A DNA stretch of 64,000 nt from Caulobacteraceae bacterium (lineage in GTDB: Bacteria; Pseudomonadota; Alphaproteobacteria; Caulobacterales; Caulobacteraceae): NCBI GenBank assembly GCA_019748055.1, contig JAIEQC010000015.1:1-64000 (forward strand), given 5' to 3'. The position numbers and the translations under genes are program-made. Positions 49,395 through 57,563 of this stretch are shown piece after piece (position 1 is the stretch's first letter; each line of letters opens with the position of its first letter). The notes under the pieces were generated by a model that saw nothing but the letters and a program-made list of their open reading frames with translations, was not told the DNA's origin and searched no databases.

Positions 49395-50495
49395 ATGGAC
49401 GACGCCACCCACCCCACCGCCGAGGCCATCGACCGGGAGAACCCGCTGGGCGTGGACGGTTTCGAGTTTGTGGAGTTCACCGGGCCGGAGCCCGAGGCCA
49501 TGGCGGCGCGGCTGGAGCTGATGGGCTTCACCCGCACGCACGTGAACCCGGCGAACGGCGTGGTCCGGCTGAAGCAGGGAGACATCACCCTGCTGGTCAA
49601 CATGACGCCCCAGGGTCAGGCCAAGGCCTTCGCCGACGACCACGGTCCGTCGGCCAACGGGATGGCCTTCCGGACCCACGACGCCAAGGCCGCCTATGAG
49701 GGCGCCGTCGCGCGCGGCGCCCGCCCGGCCGAGGGGCACGACGGCGGCGCCCTGGGCGGGGGCTATCCCTATGTGCTGCAGGGAATCGGCGGCTCGCTGC
49801 TGTACATCGTCGACCAGTACGGCGAGGCCGGCTCGCTGTACGACGGCTGGGACGAGGTCGAGGGCTGGGAGGAGGCCGAGCGCAAGAACGCCGTCGGCCT
49901 GCACACGCTCGATCACCTGACGCACAACGTGCGGCGCGGCCAGATGCGCAACTGGTCGGGCTTCTACGGCCAGGTCTTCGGCTTCGAGGAGCAGAAGTAT
50001 TTCGACATCAAGGGCAAGGCGACGGGCCTGTTCTCGCAAGCCATGATCGCGCCCGACCGCGCCATCCGCATCCCGCTGAACGAAAGCCAGGACGAGAACA
50101 GCCAGATCGAGGAATTCCTGCGCCGATACAACGGCGAGGGCATCCAGCACATCGCCCTGGCCACCGACGACATCTTCGAGACCGTCGAAGAGATGAAGCG
50201 GCGCGGCATCCCGTTCCAGGACACGATCGAGACCTATTTCGAGCTGATCGACAAACGTCTGCCCAACCACGGCGAGGACGTGGAGCGCATGCGCAAGAAC
50301 CGCATCCTGATCGACGGCTCGGACGCCGACGGCCTGCTGCTGCAGATCTTCACCCAGGACACCTTCGGCCCGATCTTCTTCGAGATCATCCAGCGCAAGG
50401 GCAACCAGGCGTTCGGCGAGGGCAATTTCCAGGCCCTGTTCGACTCCATCGAGCTGGACCAGATCCGGCGCGGCGTCATCAAGGTGGACGCCTGA
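49395..50495 (+). CDS. hppD: 4-hydroxyphenylpyruvate dioxygenase
   Basis: The product is 366 residues. Iron ligands are H in LDHLTHNV, H in QHIALATDD and E in FFEIIQRKG, as in class-type HPPD. AGGAG eight bases upstream fixes the ATG at 49395. It converts 4-hydroxyphenylpyruvate to homogentisate in tyrosine breakdown. A fumarylacetoacetate hydrolase-family gene is 2.8 kb away on the same strand; a homogentisate dioxygenase is not in the window. Confidence 0.95.
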   Translation: MDDATHPTAEAIDRENPLGVDGFEFVEFTGPEPEAMAARLELMGFTRTHVNPANGVVRLKQGDITLLVNMTPQGQAKAFADDHGPSANGMAFRTHDAKAAYEGAVARGARPAEGHDGGALGGGYPYVLQGIGGSLLYIVDQYGEAGSLYDGWDEVEGWEEAERKNAVGLHTLDHLTHNVRRGQMRNWSGFYGQVFGFEEQKYFDIKGKATGLFSQAMIAPDRAIRIPLNESQDENSQIEEFLRRYNGEGIQHIALATDDIFETVEEMKRRGIPFQDTIETYFELIDKRLPNHGEDVERMRKNRILIDGSDADGLLLQIFTQDTFGPIFFEIIQRKGNQAFGEGNFQALFDSIELDQIRRGVIKVDA

Positions 50496-50675
50496 CGCCG
50501 CGGCGCGCCGCCGGCCTGGCTGCCGTTTCTGGGGCCGGTGCTGGCGGGCGTGACGGCGGGGCTGGCCGCGCCGCACGTGCCGAACCTGTTGCTGCTGATC
50601 GCGCTGGCGACGGCGGTGGGCCTGACGCCCGTCGTGGGCTATCAGGTGTGGAAGCGCCTTCACCACAGGGGGTAA
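50496..50675 (+). other. Hydrophobic open frame directly after the hppD stop, in the same frame
   Basis: After the hppD TGA the same frame stays open for 59 codons to TAA and reads WLPFLGPVLAGVTAGLAAP and then LLLLIALATAVGLTPVV, with a basic end QVWKRLHHRG. This looks like a genuine two-helix membrane protein. There is no ATG; GTG codons from 50535 on are the only starts. Either a non-canonical start is used, a start was lost, or rare read-through adds a membrane tail to HPPD. Confidence 0.4.
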
Positions 50676-50695
50676 GGGCCGTTGGGGGACATTCG

Positions 50696-51742
50696 ATGAA
50701 GTCGCTTCTGGTCGTCGCCGCACTCGCTCTTTCAGCCCTGCCCGCCGCAGCGCAGGAGCGTGCGGAATGGTCGCTGGCCATCCACGGCGGCGCCGGGGTG
50801 ATCGAGCGGGGGCAGCTGAGCCCCGAGCAGGACGCGGCCTATCGCGCGGCGCTGGACCAGGCGCTGGACGTCGGGGCGGAGATCCTGGCGAACGGCGGAT
50901 CTTCGCTGGACGCGGTCGAGGCCGTGATCCACGTGCTGGAGGACGACCCGCTGTTCAACGCCGGGCGCGGCGCGGTCTTCACCGCCGACGGCCGGATCGA
51001 GCACGACGCGGCGATCATGGACGGGCCGACGCTGAGGGCCGGGGCCGTCGCCGGCCTGACCCGCACGCGCCACCCGATCAGCGCGGCGCGGACGGTGATG
51101 GAGAAGTCGCCGCACGTCTTCCTGATCGGCGCGGGGGCCGAGACCTTCGCCCGGGATCAGGGGCTGGAGGAGGTCGATCCGAGCTATTTCTTCACCGAGC
51201 GCCGGTGGCAGGGGCTGGTGCGCCAGCTGGAGCGCGAGGGCCGTCCCGTGCCGCCGCGGCCGGAAGGCGCGCCGCCGCCGCCGGAGGCTTCGGCCGCCCT
51301 GGTCGCGCCGCCCTTGGATGAGCGGAAGTTCGGCACCGTGGGCGTGGTCGCGCTGGACCGTCAGGGACGGCTGGCGGCCGGCACCTCGACCGGCGGCATG
51401 TCGGGCAAGCGCTGGGGTCGGGTCGGCGACGTGCCGGTGATCGGCGCCGGCACCTATGCCTCGAACGCCGAGGGCTGCGCCGTGTCGGCGACCGGGTCGG
51501 GCGAATACTTCATCCGGGCCACGGTGGCGCGGGACATCTGTCATCGCACCTCGGCGGGAGCGGGCGTCCAGGCGGCCGCCGAGGCGGAAATCGCCGACGT
51601 GGGCTCCATCGGCGGCGACGGCGGGGTCATCGTCATGGGAAGCGACGGCACGCCGGCCTTCGCCATGAACACCTCGGGCATGTATCGCGGCCGGGTGTCG
51701 GCGACGTCGCCCGCCTGGGTCGCCATCTACGCGGATGAGTGA
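50696..51742 (+). CDS. Isoaspartyl peptidase/L-asparaginase (Ntn hydrolase)
   Basis: The product is 348 residues. A signal peptide (to AAAQ, residue 20) is followed by AIHGGAGVIERG, FNAGRGAVFTADG, and the autoprocessing site KFGTVGVVALD, where T214 becomes the nucleophile. TSTGGMSGKRWGRVGD completes the active site. A Pro-rich linker at 183-197 precedes the cleavage. It degrades isoaspartyl dipeptides and asparagine, here probably in the periplasm. Confidence 0.9.
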   Translation: MKSLLVVAALALSALPAAAQERAEWSLAIHGGAGVIERGQLSPEQDAAYRAALDQALDVGAEILANGGSSLDAVEAVIHVLEDDPLFNAGRGAVFTADGRIEHDAAIMDGPTLRAGAVAGLTRTRHPISAARTVMEKSPHVFLIGAGAETFARDQGLEEVDPSYFFTERRWQGLVRQLEREGRPVPPRPEGAPPPPEASAALVAPPLDERKFGTVGVVALDRQGRLAAGTSTGGMSGKRWGRVGDVPVIGAGTYASNAEGCAVSATGSGEYFIRATVARDICHRTSAGAGVQAAAEAEIADVGSIGGDGGVIVMGSDGTPAFAMNTSGMYRGRVSATSPAWVAIYADE

Positions 51743-52211
51743 GACGTCGCGCGACCACCCCGGCGTCGTGGCTCCGCCGCCGCTGATCTATCTGAGTTTC
51801 CTGCTGGCCGGGTGGGGGTTGGGGCGTCTGGTCGATCTGCCGGAGATCGGCGGCGAGCGGAGCCTGCGCCTGATCGCCGCCTTCGTGCTGATCGTCTTCG
51901 GCCTCGGGCTGGACCTCTGGTCCATCGGGGCGTTCCGGAAGCGCGGCACGGCGGTGCAGCCTTGGAAGCCCTCGACGGCGCTGGTGGCCGAGGGGCCGTA
52001 CCGGTTCAGCCGAAACCCGATCTACGTCGGATTCGCGCTGACCTATGCCGGGCTGGCGCTGGCGTTGAACTCGTGGCCGGCGCTGGCGCTGCTCGTACCT
52101 TGCCTGATCGTCGTCGATCGCGGCGTGATCGCGCGGGAGGAGCGCTATCTGTCGGCGAAGTTCGGCGCGCCCTACGACGCCTATCGGGCACGGGTGCGGA
52201 GATGGCTGTGA
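51735..52211 (+). CDS. Isoprenylcysteine methyltransferase-like membrane protein
   Basis: The product is 158 residues with about four membrane helices. PYRFSRNPIYVGFALTYAG and EERYLSAKFGAPYDAYRARVRRW are the ICMT/PEMT catalytic region, which binds S-adenosylmethionine. The bacterial substrate is unknown; phospholipids or small isoprenoids are possible. It overlaps both neighbours (8 and 10 bases), so it is translationally coupled. Confidence 0.8.
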   Translation: MSETSRDHPGVVAPPPLIYLSFLLAGWGLGRLVDLPEIGGERSLRLIAAFVLIVFGLGLDLWSIGAFRKRGTAVQPWKPSTALVAEGPYRFSRNPIYVGFALTYAGLALALNSWPALALLVPCLIVVDRGVIAREERYLSAKFGAPYDAYRARVRRWL

Positions 52212-52474
52212 CCCCGCAAGAGGACGAGCTGTCGGTCATGGCCATGGAGGAACTGGACGCCGCGCTGGATCTCTCTTTCGCCGAGATGAAGCGGATCACG
52301 CCGTGGGGCGACGTGTTTCCGGGCTTCGCGCCGTCCGGCCGGGAGGTGGAGGTCGAGCGGCGCTATCTCTGGGCGCACGAACCGGCGGGCGGCATCCAGA
52401 TCGAGGTCGAGGTACGCGATCCCGCGCTGAAGGTGGGCGCCGAGGCCAAGGCGGTTCTGGCCCCGGAAGACTGA
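52202..52474 (+). CDS. Small hypothetical protein (90 residues)
   Basis: The product starts with ATG 52202, overlapping the methyltransferase gene by 10 bases. It is acidic, with FAEMKRITPWGDVFPGFAPSG and a beta-rich second half (VEVERRYLWAHEPAGGIQIEVEVRD). No known domain or signal peptide is seen. Tight overlap suggests it is expressed together with the upstream membrane enzyme. The reading frame continues an upstream shadow frame, so the start is set by codon choice and overlap. Confidence 0.55.
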   Translation: MAVTPQEDELSVMAMEELDAALDLSFAEMKRITPWGDVFPGFAPSGREVEVERRYLWAHEPAGGIQIEVEVRDPALKVGAEAKAVLAPED

Positions 52475-52554
52475 CCGCCGTTCCCGAAACGGGAATCGCC
52501 TTGATCGCACGGCGGCCTCGGGCAACATGACGCCGTCGGCCAGGGGGATCGCGC

Positions 52555-53286
52555 ATGACGGACTTCGGACCAGACTTCGCCGGCCCGGACGGCTATGCCG
52601 AAGTGGCGCGTCCGGTGTTTCTGGGGCTGGATCCCCTGCTGCTGGCGCTTCTGATCGCGCTGATCCTCATCGCGGGGGTCGTGGGATGGGCGCTGGGTCG
52701 CAGCGGACGGCGCGAAGACGACCCTGAGGAGGTGGCAAAGGCGATCCACGCCCGCATCCTGGCGGCGTCGAAAGCCGCGCTGTCGGTGGACAGCGACCGC
52801 CTGCCGGAAAAGAGCCGGGCCCTGAAGACCCTCGTGGACGAGATGCTGGGCGACGCAGTCAAGCTGGGCGCGGGGGTCAACGGACCGCTGCAGGAGATCG
52901 CGAACGCTCTCGATCCCAAACCCGCCGCACCGACGCCGCCTCCGGCCGCTTCAGCCACACTCATCAACGTGACGGTCAATCCGACGCCGCCCACGCCTGC
53001 GCCGCCCGTGACGGATCAGAGGACCCAGCTGGCCCTGGCCGTTCGGAAGTTTCACGATCACTGGTCGCGGACGTCTCTGCGCAAGGCGGAGCTCAAGGGC
53101 GCGCACCTGCAGCTGTCGACCCGGCCCGCGGCGGATGCGCATCACGCCCATGGGCACGGGGATCATGACGATCACGACGACCATTCCGGGCATGAGGCGG
53201 AGGGGCACGGGCATGCGGACGACCATGCCGACGCCGACAACCGCCCGATCTGGGAGCGGATGGGCAAAAAGACCAAGAAGGGCTGA
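52555..53286 (+). CDS. Membrane-anchored protein with histidine-rich tail
   Basis: The product is 243 residues. A membrane helix (LLLALLIALILIAGVVGWALG, residues 29-49) is followed by a helical stretch (EEVAKAIHARILAASKAA), a Pro/Thr linker (TPPPAASA; NPTPPTPAPP) and a His/Asp tail near residues 200-228 (HHAHGHGDHDDHDD, HGHADDHAD). Such tails bind Zn, Ni or Co. No transporter fold is present. The charged segment after the helix suggests a cytoplasmic tail. The function is not recognised. Confidence 0.6.
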   Translation: MTDFGPDFAGPDGYAEVARPVFLGLDPLLLALLIALILIAGVVGWALGRSGRREDDPEEVAKAIHARILAASKAALSVDSDRLPEKSRALKTLVDEMLGDAVKLGAGVNGPLQEIANALDPKPAAPTPPPAASATLINVTVNPTPPTPAPPVTDQRTQLALAVRKFHDHWSRTSLRKAELKGAHLQLSTRPAADAHHAHGHGDHDDHDDHSGHEAEGHGHADDHADADNRPIWERMGKKTKKG

Positions 53287-53328
53287 CGCCCACTTCCCCT
53301 GACGGCGAGGCGGCGGCTAAGGTCGGGC

Positions 53329-54336
53329 ATGAAACTCGCCTCGCTCAAGCACGGCCGCGACGGCCGCCTCGTGGTCGTCTCCCGGGATCTGGCCTGGTAC
53401 ACCGACGCCTTCCTGATCGCGCCGACGCTGCAGGCGGCGCTGGACGACTGGGACCGGTGCGAGCCCGAACTGCGCAATCTCGCCGAGATGCTGGAGCACG
53501 GCTCGGTCCCGCGCGGGCGCTTTCATGAGCGGGAGGCCGCGGCGCCCCTGCCCCGCGCCTATCAGTGGGCGGACGGTTCGGCCTACGTCAATCACGTCGA
53601 ACTGGTGCGCAAGGCGCGCGGCGCCGAGATGCCCGCCAGCTTCTGGACCGATCCGCTGATGTATCAGGGTGGTTCCGACGGCTTTCTGGGCCCGCGCGAC
53701 GCCATTCCGCTGAAGGACGAGGCCTGGGGCTGCGACCTGGAGGCCGAGGTGGTGGTCGTGACCGGCGACGTGCCGCTGGGCGCCGACCGCGAGACGGCGC
53801 TGGCGTCGATACGGCTGGTCGGCCTGGTGAACGACGTGTCGCTGCGCAACCTGATCCCGGCCGAACTGGCCAAGGGGTTCGGCTTCGTTCAGTCCAAGCC
53901 CGCCAGCGCCCTGTCCCCCGTTTTCGTGACGCCGGACGAGCTAGGCGACCGGTGGAAGGACGGAAAGCTGCACGGCACGTTGACGGTCGAGCTGAACGGC
54001 AAGCCGTTCGGACAGGCGGACGCCGGCGTGGACATGACGTTCGACTTCGGCACGCTGATCGCGCATCTGGCCAAGACCCGGTCGCTGGGCACCGGTTCCA
54101 TCATCGGCTCGGGCACGGTGTCCAACCGCGACGCCGACGGCGGGCCGGGCAAGCCGGTGTCGGAGGGCGGCCTGGGCTATTCCTGCATCGCCGAGGTGCG
54201 GACGGTCGAAACCCTGCTGCACGGCAAGCCGGAGACGCCCTTCCTGAAGGCGGGCGACGTGGTGCGCATCGAGATGCTGGACGAGAAGCATCACTCGATC
54301 TTCGGGGCCATCGAACAGACGGTGGAGCCGGCGTGA
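53329..54336 (+). CDS. Fumarylacetoacetate hydrolase family protein
   Basis: The product is 335 residues. The metal-binding acidic residues are in WGCDLEAEVVVVTGD, with GLVNDVSLRN and FVQSKPASALSP after, then GTGSIIGSGTVSN. It matches bacterial FAH enzymes that split fumarylacetoacetate to fumarate and acetoacetate, the last step of tyrosine breakdown. Nearby hppD supports this. A separate acylpyruvase role cannot be ruled out. Confidence 0.85.
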   Translation: MKLASLKHGRDGRLVVVSRDLAWYTDAFLIAPTLQAALDDWDRCEPELRNLAEMLEHGSVPRGRFHEREAAAPLPRAYQWADGSAYVNHVELVRKARGAEMPASFWTDPLMYQGGSDGFLGPRDAIPLKDEAWGCDLEAEVVVVTGDVPLGADRETALASIRLVGLVNDVSLRNLIPAELAKGFGFVQSKPASALSPVFVTPDELGDRWKDGKLHGTLTVELNGKPFGQADAGVDMTFDFGTLIAHLAKTRSLGTGSIIGSGTVSNRDADGGPGKPVSEGGLGYSCIAEVRTVETLLHGKPETPFLKAGDVVRIEMLDEKHHSIFGAIEQTVEPA

Positions 54337-54441
54337 GGTCGGTCACGCCCACACAAGCCGGCTGAACGTCATACTCTTGTCGCGAGAGTCGGCGATCGGG
54401 AACGCTACCCCCGGTCGTCAACAGTGTCCCGAGTAGACGTC

Positions 54442-55239
54442 ATGCCGCGTTTCAGAGCCCTGGTGCTTTCTTCCCTCCTGATCGCCCAGCCGGTCCACGC
54501 CCAAGATGCCGCGCCGGATTGGGACCTGATCCGCGATGAGCGGCAGAAGTCGATCATGGCCTACACGGTTTTCGACGTCGGCCTGGGCATCACCTTTCGC
54601 TGCGTCGACGGCGGGTATGACGCCGTCATCGGGGGCCTGCCACCCGCAGGCGAGGCCGAGACCAGGCCGCTGACCCTCATCTTCGAGGCGCCGCAAGATC
54701 ATCCACACCCACAAACGTGGAACGTCGCGGTCGAAGACACGATGGCGGTGAGCCCCCTGCCCGCCCCCTTGGCGCGCCAGTTGCGGACAGGCGGTCGCTT
54801 GCAGATCGTCGTGCCCGGAGGCGCCGGAGAGGGGCGCAACCTTCGCTATGACCTGATCCTGCCCGCCTCATCCTCGGCCATCGACGAGACCCTGACCGCC
54901 TGCGGCTGGCCGCTGGTCGATCCGCGGGACGCGACCTTGGCTGGGCTGGACGACGACGGACTGCCGTCCGGGCTCCGTTGGACGCGCCGTCCGCGCCCCT
55001 CCTATCCCAGTGAAAACCGGGTCTACGCGCGCGGTTTCGCCGTCGCGACCTGCGTGACCCAGCCGGACGGCCGGCTGTCGGACTGCGTCATCGAGACGGA
55101 GCATCCGCGAGAAGGGGGCTTCGGAGAGGCGGTGTTGAGTGCGGCTCGTCGTGCGCGAGTCGGACCTGCGGATGGGTCGAACGATCCTTTGCCGCCGACG
55201 CGGTTGATGTTCCGGACGAACTTCAGAATGGCTTACTGA
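54442..55239 (+). CDS. Exported protein with TonB-C-like domain
   Basis: The product is about 265 residues with a signal peptide (LVLSSLLIAQPVHAQ). The C-terminal part FAVATCVTQPDGRLSDCVIETEHP, then GFGEAVLSAARRARVGP, resembles the TonB C-terminal domain found in exported proteins. The N-terminal ~170 residues are not recognised. The ATG at 54442 is chosen because it opens the signal peptide; a GTG at 54424 is possible. Confidence 0.6.
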   Translation: MPRFRALVLSSLLIAQPVHAQDAAPDWDLIRDERQKSIMAYTVFDVGLGITFRCVDGGYDAVIGGLPPAGEAETRPLTLIFEAPQDHPHPQTWNVAVEDTMAVSPLPAPLARQLRTGGRLQIVVPGGAGEGRNLRYDLILPASSSAIDETLTACGWPLVDPRDATLAGLDDDGLPSGLRWTRRPRPSYPSENRVYARGFAVATCVTQPDGRLSDCVIETEHPREGGFGEAVLSAARRARVGPADGSNDPLPPTRLMFRTNFRMAY

Positions 55240-55243
55240 GACC

Positions 55244-56287
55244 TCAGTTCGGTCCCATCACCTGCACCGAGAACCGCTCCATCTCCTCCTCCTGAGGCGA
55301 CATCTGCAGCAGCAGCAGGTCCAGCCCCGCCGCCTCGAAGGCCTCGATCCGTTCCCGGACGGTCTCCGGCGTGCCGACGAAGCCGGGGCGGAGGCCGCGG
55401 TTCGACACGCTGTATTCGCGGATCTTCAGCTCGCGCTCCAGCTCAGTGCCCGAGAGCCACTGGTCGAAGTTGGCGAAACCGGCGGGCGGCTTTCCGTCGG
55501 CCAGGCCCGGGATGGTCGTGATCCGTTCCAGCTCGCGCTCGGCCTCCGCCTGGCTGTCCCGCACGATCGCATAGCCCGCCATGCCGTACTGCATCGGCGG
55601 CAGGCCGAAGCTCTCGCGCCGCGCCTTCATGTCGGCCACCTTGGCCGCGATGTGCCCAGGCTCGTCGCCATGCATGACATAGGCGTCGCAGAAACGGGCG
55701 ATCAGGGTCTTGGCGGCCTCGCTCTCGCCCCCCGCATAGATCACCGGACGCGGCCGATCCGGCGACGACGTCGGCTTGGGCTCCACGATCGCGTCCTTGA
55801 GCGTGTAGTAGCGTCCCTCGAAATCGACCCGCTTCTCCGTCCACAGACGGTTCAGCACCTCCAGCCATTCGCCGGTGCGGGCATAGCGGTCGTCGTGCTG
55901 GTCGAACTGCAAGCCATAGCTCTCGGCCTCCTTGGCCCACCAGGACGAGACGACGTTCAGAGCCAGCCGCCCGTTCGAAATCCTGTCGATGTTGGCCGCC
56001 TGCTTGGCGAACAGGGCCGGCTGATGGAAGTTCGGCCGCACCGCCACCATCAGCTCGATCGTCTCGGTGATGGCCGCCAGCGCGGCCGCCGAGGACCAGG
56101 CGTCCAGCGCGGGCGCCTCGATGCCCTTGATGTCGTTCAGGTTCAGCTCGGCGATCAGGGTCAGGTCGTAGCCCAGGGCCTCCGACCGCTTGACCAGCCG
56201 CGACAGGTTCTCCCAGCTCGCCTCGCGCTCGTCGTCGACGTTCCTCAGCCAGCCGCCGAAGACCGGGGCCCAGTATCCGTATCTCAT
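55244..56287 (-). CDS. LLM-class flavin-dependent oxidoreductase (SsuD-like)
   Basis: The product is 347 residues. Blocks such as LTLIAELNLNDIKG, NGRLALNVVSSWWAKEAESYG, RYARTGEWLEVLNRLW and GTPETVRERIEAFEAAGLD are those of the alkanesulfonate/dimethylsulfide monooxygenase branch of bacterial luciferase-like enzymes, which use FMNH2 and O2. It is coupled (ATGA) downstream of an ATP-grasp gene, not to sulfonate transport genes, so the substrate may be the product of that ligase. Confidence 0.85.
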   Translation of the reverse strand: MRYGYWAPVFGGWLRNVDDEREASWENLSRLVKRSEALGYDLTLIAELNLNDIKGIEAPALDAWSSAAALAAITETIELMVAVRPNFHQPALFAKQAANIDRISNGRLALNVVSSWWAKEAESYGLQFDQHDDRYARTGEWLEVLNRLWTEKRVDFEGRYYTLKDAIVEPKPTSSPDRPRPVIYAGGESEAAKTLIARFCDAYVMHGDEPGHIAAKVADMKARRESFGLPPMQYGMAGYAIVRDSQAEAERELERITTIPGLADGKPPAGFANFDQWLSGTELERELKIREYSVSNRGLRPGFVGTPETVRERIEAFEAAGLDLLLLQMSPQEEEMERFSVQVMGPN

Positions 56288-57234
56288 GCCGCCAGGTCTC
56301 CGCTGCGCTTGGCCTTCTCGTCCGCGATGATGGTCTTCAGCCAACCCACCAGATCGTCGTGCGGGTCGAAGCCCAGCACCTGAACCGGATCTGCGACGAA
56401 GTTCGACAGACCGTTGATGTCGTAGAACAGGACGTCGCCGTTCCTCTCGTCGATCAGATATTCGACGCCCCCGACCTCCAGCCCGCCCTCGACGGCGATG
56501 CGCTCGACCGCTGCGATGATCTCCGCCGACGGCTCGGCCTTCGTCATCGTCAGCGTCGGCGCGCCGGGCCGTACCAGACAGGCGTCGGCGGGACACAAAT
56601 CAAACGCGTCGCCGGGGCTCTCGATGTCGATGGCGTAGAGATACTTGCCGTTCAGCGTCTCCACGCGGGTCACCTTGCCGTCGCGGCGGGGCGCATATTC
56701 CTGGATCAGGGAGATGCCGTTGACGCCGACCGGGCACCACTTCTCGCCCGCCGCCTCCGCCAGCTTCTCCGGCGTCTCATAGCGGGTGATGCCCGCGCCG
56801 GCCCCGCCGATGTCGGCCTTGACCAGCACCGGAAACCGCAGCCCGTCGGCCGCCGCCGGAATGTCCGCCTGACGGTGCGCCACCCGCGTCGCCGGACCTT
56901 TCAGCCCCAGCCGCGCGATCAGGCTCATCTGCCGTGCCTTGGAGGTGTCGATGTTCAGGGCCGAAGCATTGACGACCCGCGTCCCCAATCCCTGCCAGTG
57001 CTCGAACAGGCTCTGGGCGTAGAAGATCGGATGCTCCGGATCGCGCAGGAAGCTCGACATGGCCACCCGGCTGAACACCACCGTCGCCGGCGCGGGCGAG
57101 GCGGCCGGATCAAAGGTGCTCCCCGCCAGCGGGACCTTCACATAGCTGACGCCATGCCGCTCCAGCGCCCGGAAAAGGGGCTCGAACCACTCGGGGTGCT
57201 CGTAGACGACGGCGAGATCAGGCAGGTCGGTCAT
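56284..57234 (-). CDS. ATP-grasp family ligase
   Basis: The product is 316 residues. The fold is indicated by FPVLVKADIGGAGAGITRYET (ATP-binding region) and DVLFYDINGLSNFVADP, where acidic and asparagine residues bind magnesium. SLFEHWQGLGTRVVNA and SKARQMSLIARLGLKGP precede it, as in RimK-type ligases. It would join an amine to a carboxylate using ATP. It is the first gene of the pair with the LLM oxidoreductase. No peptide, carrier or transport gene is adjacent. Confidence 0.72.
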   Translation of the reverse strand: MTDLPDLAVVYEHPEWFEPLFRALERHGVSYVKVPLAGSTFDPAASPAPATVVFSRVAMSSFLRDPEHPIFYAQSLFEHWQGLGTRVVNASALNIDTSKARQMSLIARLGLKGPATRVAHRQADIPAAADGLRFPVLVKADIGGAGAGITRYETPEKLAEAAGEKWCPVGVNGISLIQEYAPRRDGKVTRVETLNGKYLYAIDIESPGDAFDLCPADACLVRPGAPTLTMTKAEPSAEIIAAVERIAVEGGLEVGGVEYLIDERNGDVLFYDINGLSNFVADPVQVLGFDPHDDLVGWLKTIIADEKAKRSGDLAA

Positions 57235-57341
57235 GGTCGCCAGATGCGTTACATCTTGGTGAAACGCAAGAGGCCGAGACCGCCGTTCGACGGGGCGCGG
57301 CCACTGGACGCGTGTTCGCCGACATGGCATCGGCACCCTGC

Positions 57342-57426
57342 GCCCCGGTGGTGGAATTGGTAGACGCGCCGGACTCAAAATCCGGTTCCGCAAGGAGTGT
57401 CGGTTCGAGCCCGACCCGGGGCACCA
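57342..57426 (+). tRNA. tRNA-Leu (anticodon CAA)
   Basis: The acceptor GCCCCGG pairs with CCGGGGC, followed by A and an encoded CCA. The anticodon loop CTCAAAA gives CAA, reading UUG (Leu). A variable arm TTCCGCAAGGAGT of the long class II type confirms leucine. Tandem hairpin repeats begin 14 bases downstream. Confidence 0.95.
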
Positions 57427-57440
57427 TCTGTGTTTCATTT

Positions 57441-57554
57441 GCGCCCTAGCGCTCGCGACGCGGTCGCTCGCTGCTTGAGGGCGAGGTGCGCCCTGACGCT
57501 CGCGACGCGGTCGCTCGCCGCTTGAAGGCGAGGTGCACCCTGACGTCCGCGACC
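57441..57554 (+). repeat. 47-base tandem hairpin repeat, 2.4 units
   Basis: Units at 57441-57487 and 57488-57534 are near-identical, followed by a partial third to about 57554. Each has outer arms CGCCCT/AGGGCG and an inner GCGAC-GCG-GTCGC hairpin, then GAGGT. Differences between units are a few transitions. A diverged copy is at 46994. The repeat lies between tRNA-Leu and the LysR gene end. Confidence 0.7.
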
Positions 57555-57563
57555 GCGACGGGC

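Noticed and set aside
55244-56287. ssu alkanesulfonate utilisation operon
   Set aside because: The SsuD-like enzyme has no SsuABCE partners here and is coupled to an ATP-grasp ligase.
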